Part shown: piece after piece, positions 10,751 through 23,325 of the stretch
How the letters are laid out: each line of letters opens with the position of its first letter
Position numbering within the stretch: position 1 is the stretch's first letter
NCBI GenBank assembly: GCA_037576195.1
Contig: CM075101.1
Coordinates: 48,732,001 to 48,796,000 of the forward strand
Length of the DNA stretch: 64,000 bases
DNA from: Phytoseiulus persimilis
Lineage: Eukaryota > Arthropoda > Arachnida > Mesostigmata > Phytoseiidae
Reading direction: 5' to 3'
Translations under genes and position numbers: made by a program
The notes under the pieces: generated by a model
Told to the model about the DNA's origin: nothing
The model's database searches: none
What the model saw: the letters and a program-made list of their open reading frames with translations, nothing else

Positions 10751-13470
10751 CTTCTGACCCAGACACCAAAGATCTGAGTCGTGAAGTAACGAGGACTGGA
10801 GAGCAGCCTGTATAGTTGTGGATTCAGAATCGTGACGTGGTTTTGCGGAACCCCGTTAATTTTCATCAAACCCTCTCTGGCGATGGAGGATACGCGCTCT
10901 CCTAACGCAAGTTCGAAGTCGGAGTCTGAATCTGAAGCCACTCGGTCTTTGGCGAAACTGACACGCCTATCGACACGCATATCCGAATGAATCTCTTGAA
11001 ACAGTGGTGGTGGACGCTAGAGGTGTGGACCACTGGACCGGTCTGGATAACGCTGTTGGAAACACTGATGACAGAAACCGGCTCAGGGAAATCTGTCGTA
11101 CAACCGATCTGAGTAAACATGTCGTTGCCCCCGGACAAGACCGTTTTTTTTTTGTCGGGGAGAAATGTACGCTTCCCACGGTTTCTGTGGAAACAGTTCG
11201 GGTGTGAGCGATTTCGCATCTCGATCGGGAGTCAACTTCCAAGGATCAGAATGTCGCTGCACCTCGGACTCGGAGAATGCTCGGACCGGTTCACGCAATG
11301 AGGATTTCTTCTGAATTCCCCCGGCTCATTGCTTAGCTCGAGTCACGTCCAGTCTCGATGAATAGACAGCTCTCGATCATCGATTCGATCGAGTCCACAT
11401 TGGGTGGTGATCTCCTTTTACGGCCAGGAGAAATACCCAGGCATCAGGGTCTTGGGCGCGGGTTCTGGGTCAGCGTATCTACCAGCGGACTTGGTATCGG
11501 ATCGCCATGAGGGGCATCACATCGAGGTTCCGCCCCGGCGATCATCGAGGGTCTCTAGACCACTGTATCAGGAACCGGGTCCACGGACTCGAAAAATATG
11601 GTCGGATCGATCCCAGAATCAACTCTTCAAATCGTTAGTCGGGAATCGAAGGGCCAGCCTCGGATACCCGGGTACAGAATCGGCTGTCAGACCCGGTTTT
11701 GCGACCCCTACTCACTGGCAATCCCGACGCAAAACATCTCGAAAGTACGTCAATCACGAACTCCGAACTCTTCCAGAACGCGATCCAGGTAACGTCGAAG
11801 CCGAACTGTCGTTCGCCCCGCTCAAAAACATACTCATGGAGCGCTGTCACAAATTCAGAGGACAAGCGATACCTCTCAATTCAGTCTAGTTCCCGCCTCC
11901 CTCCGACGAGGAATAAGAAGCAGGATATTAAGGACGGCGCGGCTGTTGTGCCAGCCTCTGCTATTCAAAAATTAGCGCTTAAAAATATCATGGAATACAA
12001 TGATATAGATGCCCATATTCATATGCGGTTTCACCCTCGATGTCCGCCGCGGTCGATGTCCGGTTTTCTCGTAGAAAATGTCCGCCCAGATCGCTACTGC
12101 AATCATCAAGCAGCAGGATGATGTGCAAGCTCTTCAACTTTTATATTCACCGAGTGAATTTGTGAAACTCCAGTCCGAAACCAATACTCGAAGCGATGAA
12201 GCGGTTCCAAATCGTTCCAGATCGCTGGAAGCAAAATTCAGTCATTGACTTTTGTCGTGAACCGAGTATAGCACTGTCCTCTTCGTGGGGAATCCCGTCC
12301 ACCGATTGCGAAGTAACGATTCTCCGATCGTCAGCCGCAACTGATTCTGTATCCTTCTGGGGTTCGCGGTCGATGTGGAGTCTGCTTCGGTTCCTATGCT
12401 GAAACTCTAACTGTGCTGATTCTCAGGAATCTCGTCTCCCATTCACTCTGCCCGGTGGCCCCGTTTGTCACCGGAGCGAACCATTCGCCGTCGAACTGGG
12501 AGAAATTCATTCAATCTCAGACGCACTCGATCGCAGGATCCGCAGAACAGCATCACTGATTTCGGAGCTCCCCTCTGGAAACAGCTCTTCCATATTTCGG
12601 AGAGTGATCCGCTGTCCACCAACTGATCCTGACTCTCAGTCACTTCGTCCCGAAAATTCCGCGGGTGTGAGCAAATGACCTGTGCGAATGGAGGAGTGGA
12701 TGCGCCACATGGAATATGCAGATGTTCGATTTCTGAGATGTTTTGTTCCCAGTAATACGTACTCAAGCTTCAAGAAGTTTGCGCACAAGCGGTCGTCCGT
12801 GCTTGCTTCACGTGTTCTGATCAAACTTTGCGATTTCCACTATTTGGAGAGGATAAGGGCTGCAAGCTCCAAACTTGCATCGATGGCGTGCAAACTCGAG
12901 GAGTGATTTTCATGCATCTACGAAGAAGCTTGGTTTTTGAGCATGCCGCACTTGCGCTGTTTCCTGCGCGCGTGCGTCAAGTTCCGGTATTGATTCTTGC
13001 TCCGAAACCATCATGATGACCTGTTTGGTCGAGAAATCTGCTCGAATCACTGATATCGTGATCGGTTCAGAGCCCGAACAAGGAATCGTCCTGTGCCCGG
13101 AAACCTTCGCAGGAAACAGGCAACGGTAAATGCCCTGCACGAGCTGCGTCCAGGATTCGGCTCTTTCGTACATGCAAGGAATATCATTCCGATTGTCCGA
13201 AAGCTCTCCTCGGGAGGGCCACATACTTGAAGAAAATTCCGGTTGCTAAATGAGCATGTACACCGAAACGTTCATAAAAGCATCCATTTGATCATTCACG
13301 ATGCGGAAATCGTATGTGAGACTTTGGTCGAGCTCCCCAGAGTGCAGACACTGAGCTCAGATTGGTGAGTGAGCGGCACATTGATCTGAAAAAAACAACG
13401 GATCTGCCGCTGGGACGCGAATAGGTGCAGGTGCCCTGTCGAGGGAGCTTCCTTTCTTCGAGCACTGGGC
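10751..13470 (-). CDS. Probable STIL/Ana2-type centriole protein, N-terminal domain (partial model)
   Basis: STIL is the procentriole scaffold partner of PLK4 and SAS-6. Minus-strand exon-like pieces follow the order of the STIL N-terminal domain: about 13350..13470 (STGHLHLF), about 12990..13224 (PITISVIRADFSTKQ, like VTLTVDRFDPGR), about 12757..12680 (EIEHLHIPCG...PPFAQ), 11716..11874 (SSEFVTALHEY then FDVTWIAFW) and about 10751..10896 (ILNPQLYRLLSSPRYF then IFGVWV, like LVGIW in STIL). The last three junctions share phase 0 with GT-AG sites (donors at 12680 and 11716, acceptors at 11874 and about 10896). The alignment is from memory and identity is low. The first exon, the early junctions and the C-terminal half are not resolved. 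A different beta-rich protein remains possible. Confidence 0.48.
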
Positions 13471-14334
13471 CTTCCTGCAACAACTGTCATATCTCCGGCG
13501 TTCGGTTGTGGATTCCGGTGAACGGACAATCGGAAGAGAGATACAGGGCAGATGAGCGAAGAGGAGGAAGTATCGAGAGGACATTTTCTCCAGGGTCCTA
13601 TTCCTTCACAGGGTGGCATTTTCAGTCGGGAATTACCGAGCCCGATTTTGTTTTGAATATAACTTCGTCAACTCTTGGAATTTCTTTCAAAGTCAAGGAG
13701 TGATCGATGGAGGATTACGAGGCAGTCATTTCAATTCCTTTCTGAAGTGGTTATGATCAGAGTTGGGACCAGGAGATGGTTTTGAAAATGACCCATTTAT
13801 TTCGAGGGCATGCAAGTTATCGGGAAAGCGTCGAATTCTATCGAAGCGAACTTCTGGGCGACGCATCCGACGCGCAAAAGGAAGCCGGTCAGTCGCCAGG
13901 AAACCGATTGGGGCTGTCTCGTTTACTCGAAAAATGGCAAGCGATTGTATCCACTCCTCTTCCAAGGTTCTGCCCGTTGGCTGATTTCGTACACCTTGCA
14001 TTCCCTCCCTTAACTACTCAACGAGGCGGGATTGAAGGTATCTCTTCCGTGACATTTACTCAGAAATTGGGGAATCATCCGAATTTGGAGTTGCCAGGTC
14101 GATTCGTCATTCAATGAACGCTGATCAGTAGAGATCTCCGCTCGTTGCCTAAAGAGCATCGGTCTTCCAAGGTACGTTTGATGCGTTCATGGAGTCCAGA
14201 AGAACTGGTCCGGATACTTTCGTAGGGTCGGCGCACAGGTGACAAAAATGTCCGGACATATGTCATGGCTTACTCTTCTGAGTATTTCGTTATCGACGCG
14301 ATCGGTAACCAGACAGGAGCAGTACTTACGCATG
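13471..14334. other. Upstream side of the STIL-like gene and 5' edge of the R1 relic
   Basis: The minus frame 13726..14001 looks mildly protein-like (PIGFLATDRLPFARR) and might be an earlier exon of the STIL-like gene; this is not demonstrated. From about 14230 the plus strand shows degraded sequence leading into the retrotransposon fragment. Confidence 0.25.
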
Positions 14335-15166
14335 GCTCCAGAGAAAACGGAAGCGGTGGTGCTTCTTGGCAGGAGAAACGATAGCGCACTATGAATTCGA
14401 ATAGGAGGACACTTGGTGGAAATCACGAAATCAGCAAGATATCTGGGAGTGTACCTCCAGGCAAACCTTAAAGGCTCGATACATGTGGCGATGGCAACGA
14501 CAAAAGCAGCGAAAGCCGCGAAGGACATGGCAAAAATCCTCCCTCGCACATATTGGGCATCGGAAGCACAAAGAAGACTGCTCGCGACGGTAGGCGAATC
14601 GATTGCGTTGTATGCAGCGCCAACGTGGGCTCCGAACGCGCTGGAACTCGCATACAACAGACAGTTGCTTGAAAGAACGCAGAGGACGATGGCCATTAGA
14701 ATCACACGGTGCTACCGCACTGTGTCGACTGCAAAGATGCTAGGTCTGGCCAGAACCACCCCTTGGACGCTCTTGGTGGAAAAAAGAAATGGAATCTGGG
14801 TCGACTGATGAGGAGATCAAGGCGAAAACGCTTGAAGAGTGGCAGTTTAGATGGGAAAATGTCCCAAGAAGACGATTGACGCACAGATGCGTTCCTGACC
14901 TAAGAAAATGCTGCGAAAGGAAGTTCGGCACAGTCATCTATCACCTATATCAGGTGCTTTCGGGACACGGCGATTTCCACACGTATCTGAGTCGATTCAA
15001 CCTGTCGTCGACGCCCATGTGCGTTCACTGTAACTCTGGGGAGGAAGACACAGTCGAATACACCGTCCTTCACTGTCCGGCTTTGGCAGTACAGAGAACA
15101 GCAATAGCCTGTGCTGCGAATGTGCCCAGCCTGATGCAGGAAATGTTGCAGAGCGAGGACGAATGA
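14335..15166 (+). mobile_element. R1-clade non-LTR retrotransposon fragment, disrupted
   Basis: Remnant of the C-terminal half of an R1-like ORF2. It starts within the reverse transcriptase at MAPEKTEAVVLLGRR, continues with RYLGVYLQANL and RRLLATVGESIALYAAPTW, and ends in the post-RT region with LTHRCVPDLRKC, YQVLSGHGDFHTYLSRF and a cysteine/histidine motif (CVHCNSGEED...YTVLHC). It is non-functional: a TGA at 14392..14394 interrupts the frame, and a frameshift near 14780-14800, probably in the AAAAAAGAAA run, separates 14413..14808 from 14789..15166. The endonuclease and most RT blocks are missing, so this is a 5'-truncated, decayed copy, the common fate of such elements. The family call is from conserved phrases and is secure at clade level. 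Confidence 0.88.
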
Positions 15167-17018
15167 AGGCGGATGAGCAGAACAATTAGAAAAATTCTCA
15201 GCAGGGAGACTGAGCTGGAGAAAGTTAGACGAAGACGTTTCGACGCATCACAGGCAGGCAACTCAACGCCTGTACAGCCAACGTAACCAAGTGGCCTATC
15301 GAAATGAATACGCATATTTGAACCAGAGATGGCGCAGCTACTCGAAGGACTCCCGGTGTGACGGACGCAATGCCAAACGAGCTACAAATCTCGAGGTCTC
15401 GTCCCCTGGGTGGCGACAGGAGGGGTTCAGAGGCCAAACCTCACTACCCGGGTGAAGATCTCAATTCTACCCAAGGTGTTCGAAAGTATTTCCTTTCCTG
15501 CCATGATAATCCATCGGTCTCCGCCGGTTTATTTCCGTTGTCAAATGTCCGGCGAAAGGCTTTCTACTTGCCGTAACTAAATGCTCATGCGACCCTTCCC
15601 GATGCGGACTGAGATATGCGTTGCCGCACTACTGCGAGATGCAACCAATTCGGCTGGCTGCCTGTCGGCGAACGACATTTCTTCGGCAGATGATTTACCT
15701 TCCGAAACTTCCGATGAGTCTCCTCGCAGCTCTAGTGAGAGCGTTTACTCGGTGTGGACGGTAGAAGTTCGTGGAGCAACGAAAGGCTGAAGCCGGGAAG
15801 TCCGACCCAACCACTCTAGGGAAATCTGTACATAGCTTCGGTCTGAACCATTTGAATTAAAACACCATATTCACCACAACCACCATCAATTACTTCAAAA
15901 GTATTCCTGACTCTTCATTTTGCACTCCCATATCCCGAGAGTTTCAGTAGAGGAGGAGAAATAATTTTTTCCACTTAAAACGCGCATTTGGTACACTGTG
16001 CACCGGCTCTCCAATCGTATCCGCACAGTGCTTCGCAAGCAGTGTACAGGGACTCAGAGTCAAAGGACCCACTCGACGAAAACATGGGACATATGTACCT
16101 CGATCATCAATGGGTCATGTGTGGAGATGTTTGCTCAACAATCTCCGTCGGATAGCGAGTATCTCCACAAAAACTGATTACACACTGGGAGCGGTCCTCC
16201 ATGACCGCCTGTATGGTGTCTTCTTGATGGAAAAGTACTGTCCAGCATATTCCGCTATGAAACTTTCATGAGATAAATTCGTACTGTCGCGACGAATGTG
16301 TTCAGTCTATAGGAGTTGATGGGAAGGATGCGTCCGGCGTCAGAGCTCATCGCCTCCATGTCTTCCAAAACACCCATGATTCAGGAATGGGCTGACATTC
16401 CGACCAACGGCAACTTACAAGGAAGTTGAACAATTTTTGGAGCGCTATGTAGCCGGCCACCCCATATTCCTTCCCGGAGAAGCCGGATTTTGATCCAGCA
16501 CAGTGGGAGCATGCTGAGCCCATAACTTGTTTTGGGGCAATCCTGGAAGGGAGATTATGCTCACAAGCAGTCTCCTCTAACTGTCCCACGTCGATTTCTA
16601 TGATACATAGAGATAGGGGTGTATGTAGGGTGCCTCGGGGGTAATATAGAGGCGTGTGGGACTTTTCCCCAAACAGCCCTGAGGCCTCAAAAAATGACGA
16701 TGAAATTCGTACATTCATCATCATGGTCATCATCATTACATCCCACTCTGGAGCCCAACTCTAAAGTTAGAGGCTCATGCTTTTTCGGTCTCGAACGGGT
16801 GAGAATCGGAAGTGAGATGATCCATAGATTGCCAGCCTCATGCATCACGTCGGGAGACGTCATTTGAAAAAGAGGAGTACCGGTTTCGAAGAGATCCAAA
16901 ACCAAGCGATGGAGATGGTTCTCAACAATCAAGATAACGTCTTGCTTCATTTCGATCCGGCCGGAGTTTCGATACGGATCAGTCTCCATTCAATCAGACT
17001 TCTCATACCGACGGGACC
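15167..17018. other. Gene-poor stretch after the R1 relic
   Basis: No family recognised. The minus strand has two protein-like frames, 16347..16736 (with CSHC and KLFNFLVSCRW) and 16687..16989 (DVILIVENHLHRLVLDLFE). They overlap in different frames and I could not build a gene from them. Confidence 0.2.
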
Positions 17019-17513
17019 TTGACCAAAACCGGCGAAAGACACACGATTGCCACTTGGAATTCTCTCATCCATAGTTACACGATACAGCCGATTCCAAACA
17101 TGAGCGGGCACCTAGTTAGGAAGCTCTACGTGAATCTACAGGAGCCCAACGTTGCTTTCGGACCTTACTGTTTCACGCAGTTGATATACTTTGCCAAACG
17201 ATTGACGGAACGATGCGGCTACTATGACTACAGCGTGGATCAGCGGGACGGCGTTTTAAAACTGCACTCGCTGATCTACGAACAGTTTCGACACCCTAAC
17301 TTTCGACCGATAAGGCTCTGCGGGCCGCGTGAAGGGGGCTTCCTGCTTCCAGAAAAAGCGTATCCGAGCCTATCGGGGGAACTGTTCCCGCTCGCTGAAC
17401 CATTCCAGTTCCGAATGTTCAGTTTTCCTATTCATCAATGCGTTTATTGTGAGCGGGTCCTCTGTGTGAAATGTTTCTTCGTGGATTATCATCACCTTTC
17501 AGGTTTTGCTTGA
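17019..17513 (+). CDS. Unrecognised open frame, possible exon
   Basis: A 164-codon frame without stops. From the ATG at 17100, MSGHLVRKLYVNLQEPNV, it has balanced amino-acid use and a cysteine-containing tail (CVYCERVLCVKCFF). I do not recognise a family. The preceding plus frame ending near 17022 (GFEEIQNQAMEMVLNNQ) may be part of the same gene. The real exon limits, and whether it is expressed, cannot be judged here. Confidence 0.25.
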   Translation: MTKTGERHTIATWNSLIHSYTIQPIPNMSGHLVRKLYVNLQEPNVAFGPYCFTQLIYFAKRLTERCGYYDYSVDQRDGVLKLHSLIYEQFRHPNFRPIRLCGPREGGFLLPEKAYPSLSGELFPLAEPFQFRMFSFPIHQCVYCERVLCVKCFFVDYHHLSGFA

Positions 17514-19080
17514 TCCGAAACTCTCACTGAATCGATCCATGAAGCTCCTTTTGCTTCACCTCATATCGTCCGTTCCGTTTTCCAGGCTGTAACTAGGTGA
17601 ATACTAAATCGGTACTCAATTTTCTCAAAATGACGTCTCCTTCCGACGGGAATATATCGATTGTCTCACTTTCGATTCTCTCTCGTTTCGACATCGAAAG
17701 AGCATGAGGATTTAACTTTCGAGTGGGGCCAAGGGATGTGATGATGATGATGATTTTACGAAGTTCTTCTTCAATTTCCGACGCACCCTACATGCGCATC
17801 TGTGTATCAAGATAATCGGCGTGGGACAGTTTGAGCACGCTCCTCGCCAGTCCGGGGAAAATTACTTCAGAGTGCGATGAAAACGAGTAATGGTCTCATT
17901 CGACACTATTCGCCATCCCCGGCATCGTGGAGTGCCACGGCACGCAGTTTTACGACCCCTGATGTTTGGATTAGAGCCGGCATGCTCTTCGAGTCTTGAT
18001 CGAACGTGCACCCGGATTACATCATACGCCATCCACCTGGCCCATTGGACCAATCCAGTATTTTTCTTGAACTCGGTTCTCTACTCCACCTGTACTGAGG
18101 TTGCGGACGCTGTCTCCGACTCCACGAAGTTTGCAACAAGGGTACTCCACACATCGACTCTAGACATACTCGGAGAATTCGAACTTGACGTCTATGGTGT
18201 AATGTCACGCAACGAGTGTTCCTCGTCGAACCGAGCAAGCATTGATTTCAATGGATCATTGATTCGCGAGCATTATGCTCTCAGTCCTGAGGCCTCTTCA
18301 GCTCCGCAGTTTCATCTTGATCCTGTTCCGCCAGCTATCTATTCATTGGAAACTCGTCTTTGTCGGAATCGACAAGAGTGGACTCGTCGCGTTTCGGGAA
18401 TTAGTGCTTCATAAGTCATTCGATTTGTGTATGTTCTCCCTGCGCACTGTAGACCCAGTATTATCAGCTGAGCGGTGAAGCTCTGGAGGCTCAAGATCGT
18501 TGAGAGCCTCGCGGCAAACTTCACGGAAATACCACACTCTCGATTTCAGAAGTGAGGGTCGCTGCTCATACGATCGTCTCAAACTTTGTTGACGACCAGC
18601 TGAGCCGCCAGAGTGGGAGGATACTGTGCTGCAGCGAGTTTCAGGGTAGATCCGCATTCGAGTGATTCTGGAGGGAGAAGGGAGTAAGACTCAGGGGCTA
18701 CGGTGACTGCTCAACGAAGGTGTAGTCTTCCAGAACATAGGTTCGATCTCCGCCATATGTTGATTCTCCGGCACATTTTAGGAATGGCATCGCGGTGTTA
18801 TTGGAACTCGAGCGAAACGAGAACAACAAAACACCTCAATCGATGGATGACGAATAATGGCTTCAGTTTCTTACGATCAATATCGCCAAGGATGTTCCCA
18901 CGTTCACTCAGAGAGCTCCAAAAATTACAAAAGTTCATTTTGTATACGAGGAGGGCGCTCTGGGCTTGGGAACCGCGTCAAAGGGTTCTCAAGGGGACCC
19001 TGGAACTGGAGATAAGAAACTCCCAGCGGAAACAGGAAGTTAAAGAAGCTCTCCGGAGGCCTAGGCTCTAACGAGCTCGA
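17514..19080. other. Unassigned stretch with open frames on both strands
   Basis: Plus frame 17890..18414 (174 codons) and minus frame 18409..18657 (with VWYFREVCREALNDLEPPEL) are the most protein-like pieces. They overlap only slightly, show no known domain, and could not be spliced into a convincing model. Confidence 0.2.
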
Positions 19081-22000
19081 AAGGACAACATCTCCTCCGC
19101 CATTTTGGCTACATAACTCTCCTAAGCCAACTCAAGCGTCCTTGTGAACCGCTTCCCTCCGAACCAAAGAACTGAGTGAACGCTTTTTCGGAACTTTTCC
19201 TGACTTCAGCACGTCCAGACATCTCATGGCTTAATCCGGGAAGCCGCGAGATGTGATTGAAATAATCAAGACCGTCGGTTGTTCATACGCGCTGCCTTAG
19301 GACACGAAGCCCAAGATTTTTCCGTTCGACAAACTTTTCAAACCAATCAGAGAACCGTGGAGGAGTACGGAGCTCGGCTCGTGGGCCGAAGCGGAAGAGC
19401 TGACATTCTCCGCTCGGCGTATATTAATTGATCGGCCAACAGCGTCTGATGCCGAAAGTGGTTCCACTCTGCCCAATTGTAGAAGATTAATGCAATCAAG
19501 CGAGCTGGAAGGAAACGTACATGCTTTCAGACATCAGGTTCTTTCGAGTTGCGCCGTCGTCTTCTTCTCCTTCTCTCTTCGCTTTGTGGTTCTACTCGGT
19601 CGGATGATTTATTGTACTCGAGGGAAATTCTTCGACGAGTACGAGGATGATGATAATAATATGCCCCCTGTTCTCCTACCCGCCGTTCCTTTTCCCCCGG
19701 GCTGTCCCTCAAGCCTCTGGCTCTCAGCTCTTCCCCATATCCTCCCCCCAAGCGTCCCTGTTCTCTTAAAAGTCTCCGTCCCTACCCCGAAAATGAAACT
19801 CCGGGAAACGCTTCGATGTCAGCAAACAATGGAGGAAAAAGCGAGTTATCTTTTCATCTCGTTTCAAGTTAAGCTTCGAGTCGGCAGTCGTATTTTTCCC
19901 CCGACGAGCTCCGTTGACTCAATGCACAAGATGCGAGAAAACACAACACTCTCCGGGGCTCGTTCACCTGGGGAGTGAGGTCGAGCGAGACCAGGGAGGT
20001 ATTCCCTCTTACCAGGATCATTCCTCAGGCCACAGGAAAATTCCTCTAATCAAATGAACTCTGATTCGCTGATAGAAATGAGCATTCACCACTGGTAAAT
20101 GGATCTCCGAATACACGTCCATCCACCGCTCCGGCGGGAGACTCGAGCGCTTAGGCGATCCACCACACAAACTTACCCGCAGAGACACAGAAGGGAGTCC
20201 TGCGTTTGTGTTTACCCTCGCGGCTTCACGACGACGACGATGATGATGTGGCCGTTGATGATACAGCCTGCCTGAGGGTTTGAGAATGAGTCCGCGCCTT
20301 TGCTAACTTAATAGGAAAGTCTGGTCTCTCTGCATTTGACGTTTTTATATCTTCTACCACCCACCCGAGCCGCAAGCCAGTGGCTCACTCATTCCCCGCT
20401 CGCTCATTCGGTGCCTGCTACTTTCGGAAAGACTCGAGTCGCGCGAATCAGGCACAAAATTTTTCCGTTTTTTCTCCTCCACCGTCTTTTTTATCCTCCC
20501 GTCGTCACGATCTGCTGCTCGATTAGAACAGTGATTTGCGAACACTGCGTACCCATCGGACGTAGAACGGCGCAAAAAAAGGGAATAATGAAGAAGAACA
20601 TCTCAGACGACGCGCCTGCGGAGGATGAATACGTATGAGAGCGATTTTCGAGGGGATAGAATTAGGAAGCGATTACGACGGGAGTCTGGTCAGAGAAGAC
20701 GACTTCATGTAGCCGCAATACGCAGAACTTACTTCGGAGCGAGAATGAGCTCGTCGGAGGAGGAGCAAAAAGAGAGCGCTTATAAAGAGAGCGCCCAGAT
20801 GGAAAATATAGCGAAACAAAGTTCACGGCGTGCAGGACAGATAGCCTGATCCACGTCCATTCGTCTTAGTCGTCGGCATTGAGCGTTGATTCCCGTGGAG
20901 TCGAATGGAGACGCAGCCTAATAAATGTTTGTCTGATATTAATCCGATAGCACCCTCCAAGGAGACGTCGGTCGAGGATTCATCGTATTTTGGAGAGGGC
21001 GAGACACGATCCATGTCCACATTGGACAAACCGAACGAAAGAGCACTTATGGTGGTGCTCTGCTGTCCAGATCGACCGTTTGTCCAGTTCGAAGGGGATT
21101 TCGCTTCTTTTGCATTTCGGGGGAGTAGAAGGAGCGCCGAACGACTGCCCGACGGAGGGACCACCCAAGAGATTGAAGAAGAACGGGAAATAAGCAGGCT
21201 GGAAGCGTCGAGAAGTTTTTCTTTGCTGCGCTATCCGAAGTAAAAGCGACTTCATGGGCCATAAATTCCCTCGCGGGCCCTCGGTGATTCTCGAAGTTTG
21301 TAAGTATAAGGAGCGGGTGGGCGAGCGGGAACGCTTCGATCCGAAGCAAGTATACTCAATGAGTGTAGAGAACGATCGTTCTTGTTCGAAAAAGTCGACC
21401 GCTTTTAATTCGAATTGCTCTCCAAACAAATCGGTCGGAGAGCGCTTGCCTTCGTATTCCCGCGGCTGGTCGCTCCTCTGAAATGAGCAGAAACGACCGA
21501 GTTCTGAGCTGACGGACGGAAGAGCGAAGCTGTTGGATCGTTAGCGTTTGGAAGTGACGCCTGGACGCATTATCCAATGTCGTAAGAGTCAAAAACATGC
21601 GCAGGCACTCGCGATCCGCGAATGACTCGCTCGTCGACTTCCTCGGTTCTCCTTATCTTGAACGCGAGTTCGGATGTGTCTTCAAGCCAACCCTGACGGC
21701 GGAGCGGCGAGCCGAATCGTGCAGAAAACCTACCTGGCAGCTGATCGTGCCGGGCGATCGGCGGCACGTAAAAAATGAGGGAGTCTAGACCAAGAAGGAT
21801 GGAAGGGGGAACTAACTGCCAAGTCATTATCCGTACTCGATGAATAATAATTAGCCGCGCCCTAAAAACAGTGGTGTCAATCATTTTAATGAAATTCCAG
21901 GGCACGCAACTCGGCACTCGAGGCAGGAAGGTTCCCGCCGAAAATGGTGCAAATTGAAATCCTCCATTTTCTCCCCACTTCTCTTGCCCACCTCTTTTCC

Positions 22001-23325
22001 GCGTCTCGTCTCACCCGCTGAGCGCGAAAAGTTCTGTTCCTGATCTTCCTTCCCGTCTTGCCATTCAACTCGGCCCGACTCGACCACTGCTCAGAAAAAC
22101 TTGAACTCATTACGAGCTCAGCCGAGTTGCCGTAGGTCGTTTCGGATTCACGCGAACCTCGGGTTCGTTTCCCGAATCTAGTTTTCGAATCATTTCCATC
22201 CGGTCCACCACTCGATTCGAACGCTCGAGCCCGGGGAGCGCTGTCGACAACGGTCAGAGCTGCCGTCCAAAAAAGCAGCAATATCCGCACCGATCATCAT
22301 CACGTACGAGGATTGCTGAAACTTAATGTACAATCATAGAGTCGGCTCTCGGCTGCAGAAAGAAGGATCGCTTCTTGACTTGTTGACCACCTCTGCCAAC
22401 ACCACCTGCGCCGAATGACAGAGTGGCAAACCGCGCCGATCGTCCAGGCTGCTCATTCGCGATCACAAAAGTCTTTCCCGGTGGGCGAAGTCTCGACGTG
22501 CTTGTGGAGCCGACGACCACTATCGTTGCTTCGGCGATCTCCTAAAACTGAGCAGGACAACTTGATCGCGGAACAAAAAGCTCGAGAAAGTTCCGAAGGG
22601 CGTGTTTCCCATTATTGCAGCCTCTGTCAGCGTTTCGCAGCAACTACTACAGCCGCTCGAGCTACCGCCGCCGTAGTCGTTGTTGTGTATACATAAAGCC
22701 GGCATTATCGACACTGTTTTCGTTACGGGAAAGTTGCCACTGCCAGCGCCGGTGTTAAAAGATAGTCTACGACGAGCCTGGCGGGTCGGGCTTCGAGATG
22801 TTGCCAATGCCGCTGACGAAGCGTCACTTCTATGCAGATGACTTGAACGGGAAGATTACACACGGACAACGACGACGGAGATAAGATAAGTGCTGCTAAG
22901 AAAGCTTAGTTATCTTGAAAGCCTACCTAGCCAGACCGAGCCTGCGTGCTAGCAAGCCATCCCATGTGACAACGAGTCCCTCTCGTGTGGGAGGCACGCC
23001 GCTCGCCCGCCTGGTCGACTGACTGCTTGTACGTAGAACGAAGCCATTGAAAACAAGCGAAGCAAATGGCGAGCCGCTGAGCGAAATCCTGCGGAATACC
23101 ATCGCACCCCACCCGCCTGGCCGTCGAACGGTGTCTGCAATTATCGAAAGAGAGCCTAGCTGCAGGGGGACCGCGGGCAAATTAGGGAAGGCGGCGGCGG
23201 CAGCAGCGAAGAGGAAGAAGAGAGAGAAACATGGAAGTTATCCATGAGGAGGCCAGGAGCGTACTCTTCGGGTAGGGGGGGCGCGAGGGGTTCTCGTCTT
23301 CACCGACTGGCTTATCACAGTGCTC
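19081..23325. other. Long non-coding stretch, part 1
   Basis: No coding family recognised. It contains short GAT/GAC trinucleotide runs near 19638-19660 and 20230-20245, and three GATA-type motifs between 22879 and 22917 (see findings). Open frames are short, occur on both strands and change frame often, as expected for GC-rich non-coding DNA. Confidence 0.4.

Noticed and set aside
13726-14117. Open frames on both strands upstream of the R1 relic
   Set aside because: Mutually overlapping, no motif and no phase-compatible splice sites; kept only as a possible early exon of the STIL-like gene.
14805-14830. CTGATGAG ... CGAAAA, a second hammerhead-like core
   Set aside because: It lies inside conserved R1 coding sequence and the intervening bases do not form stem II.
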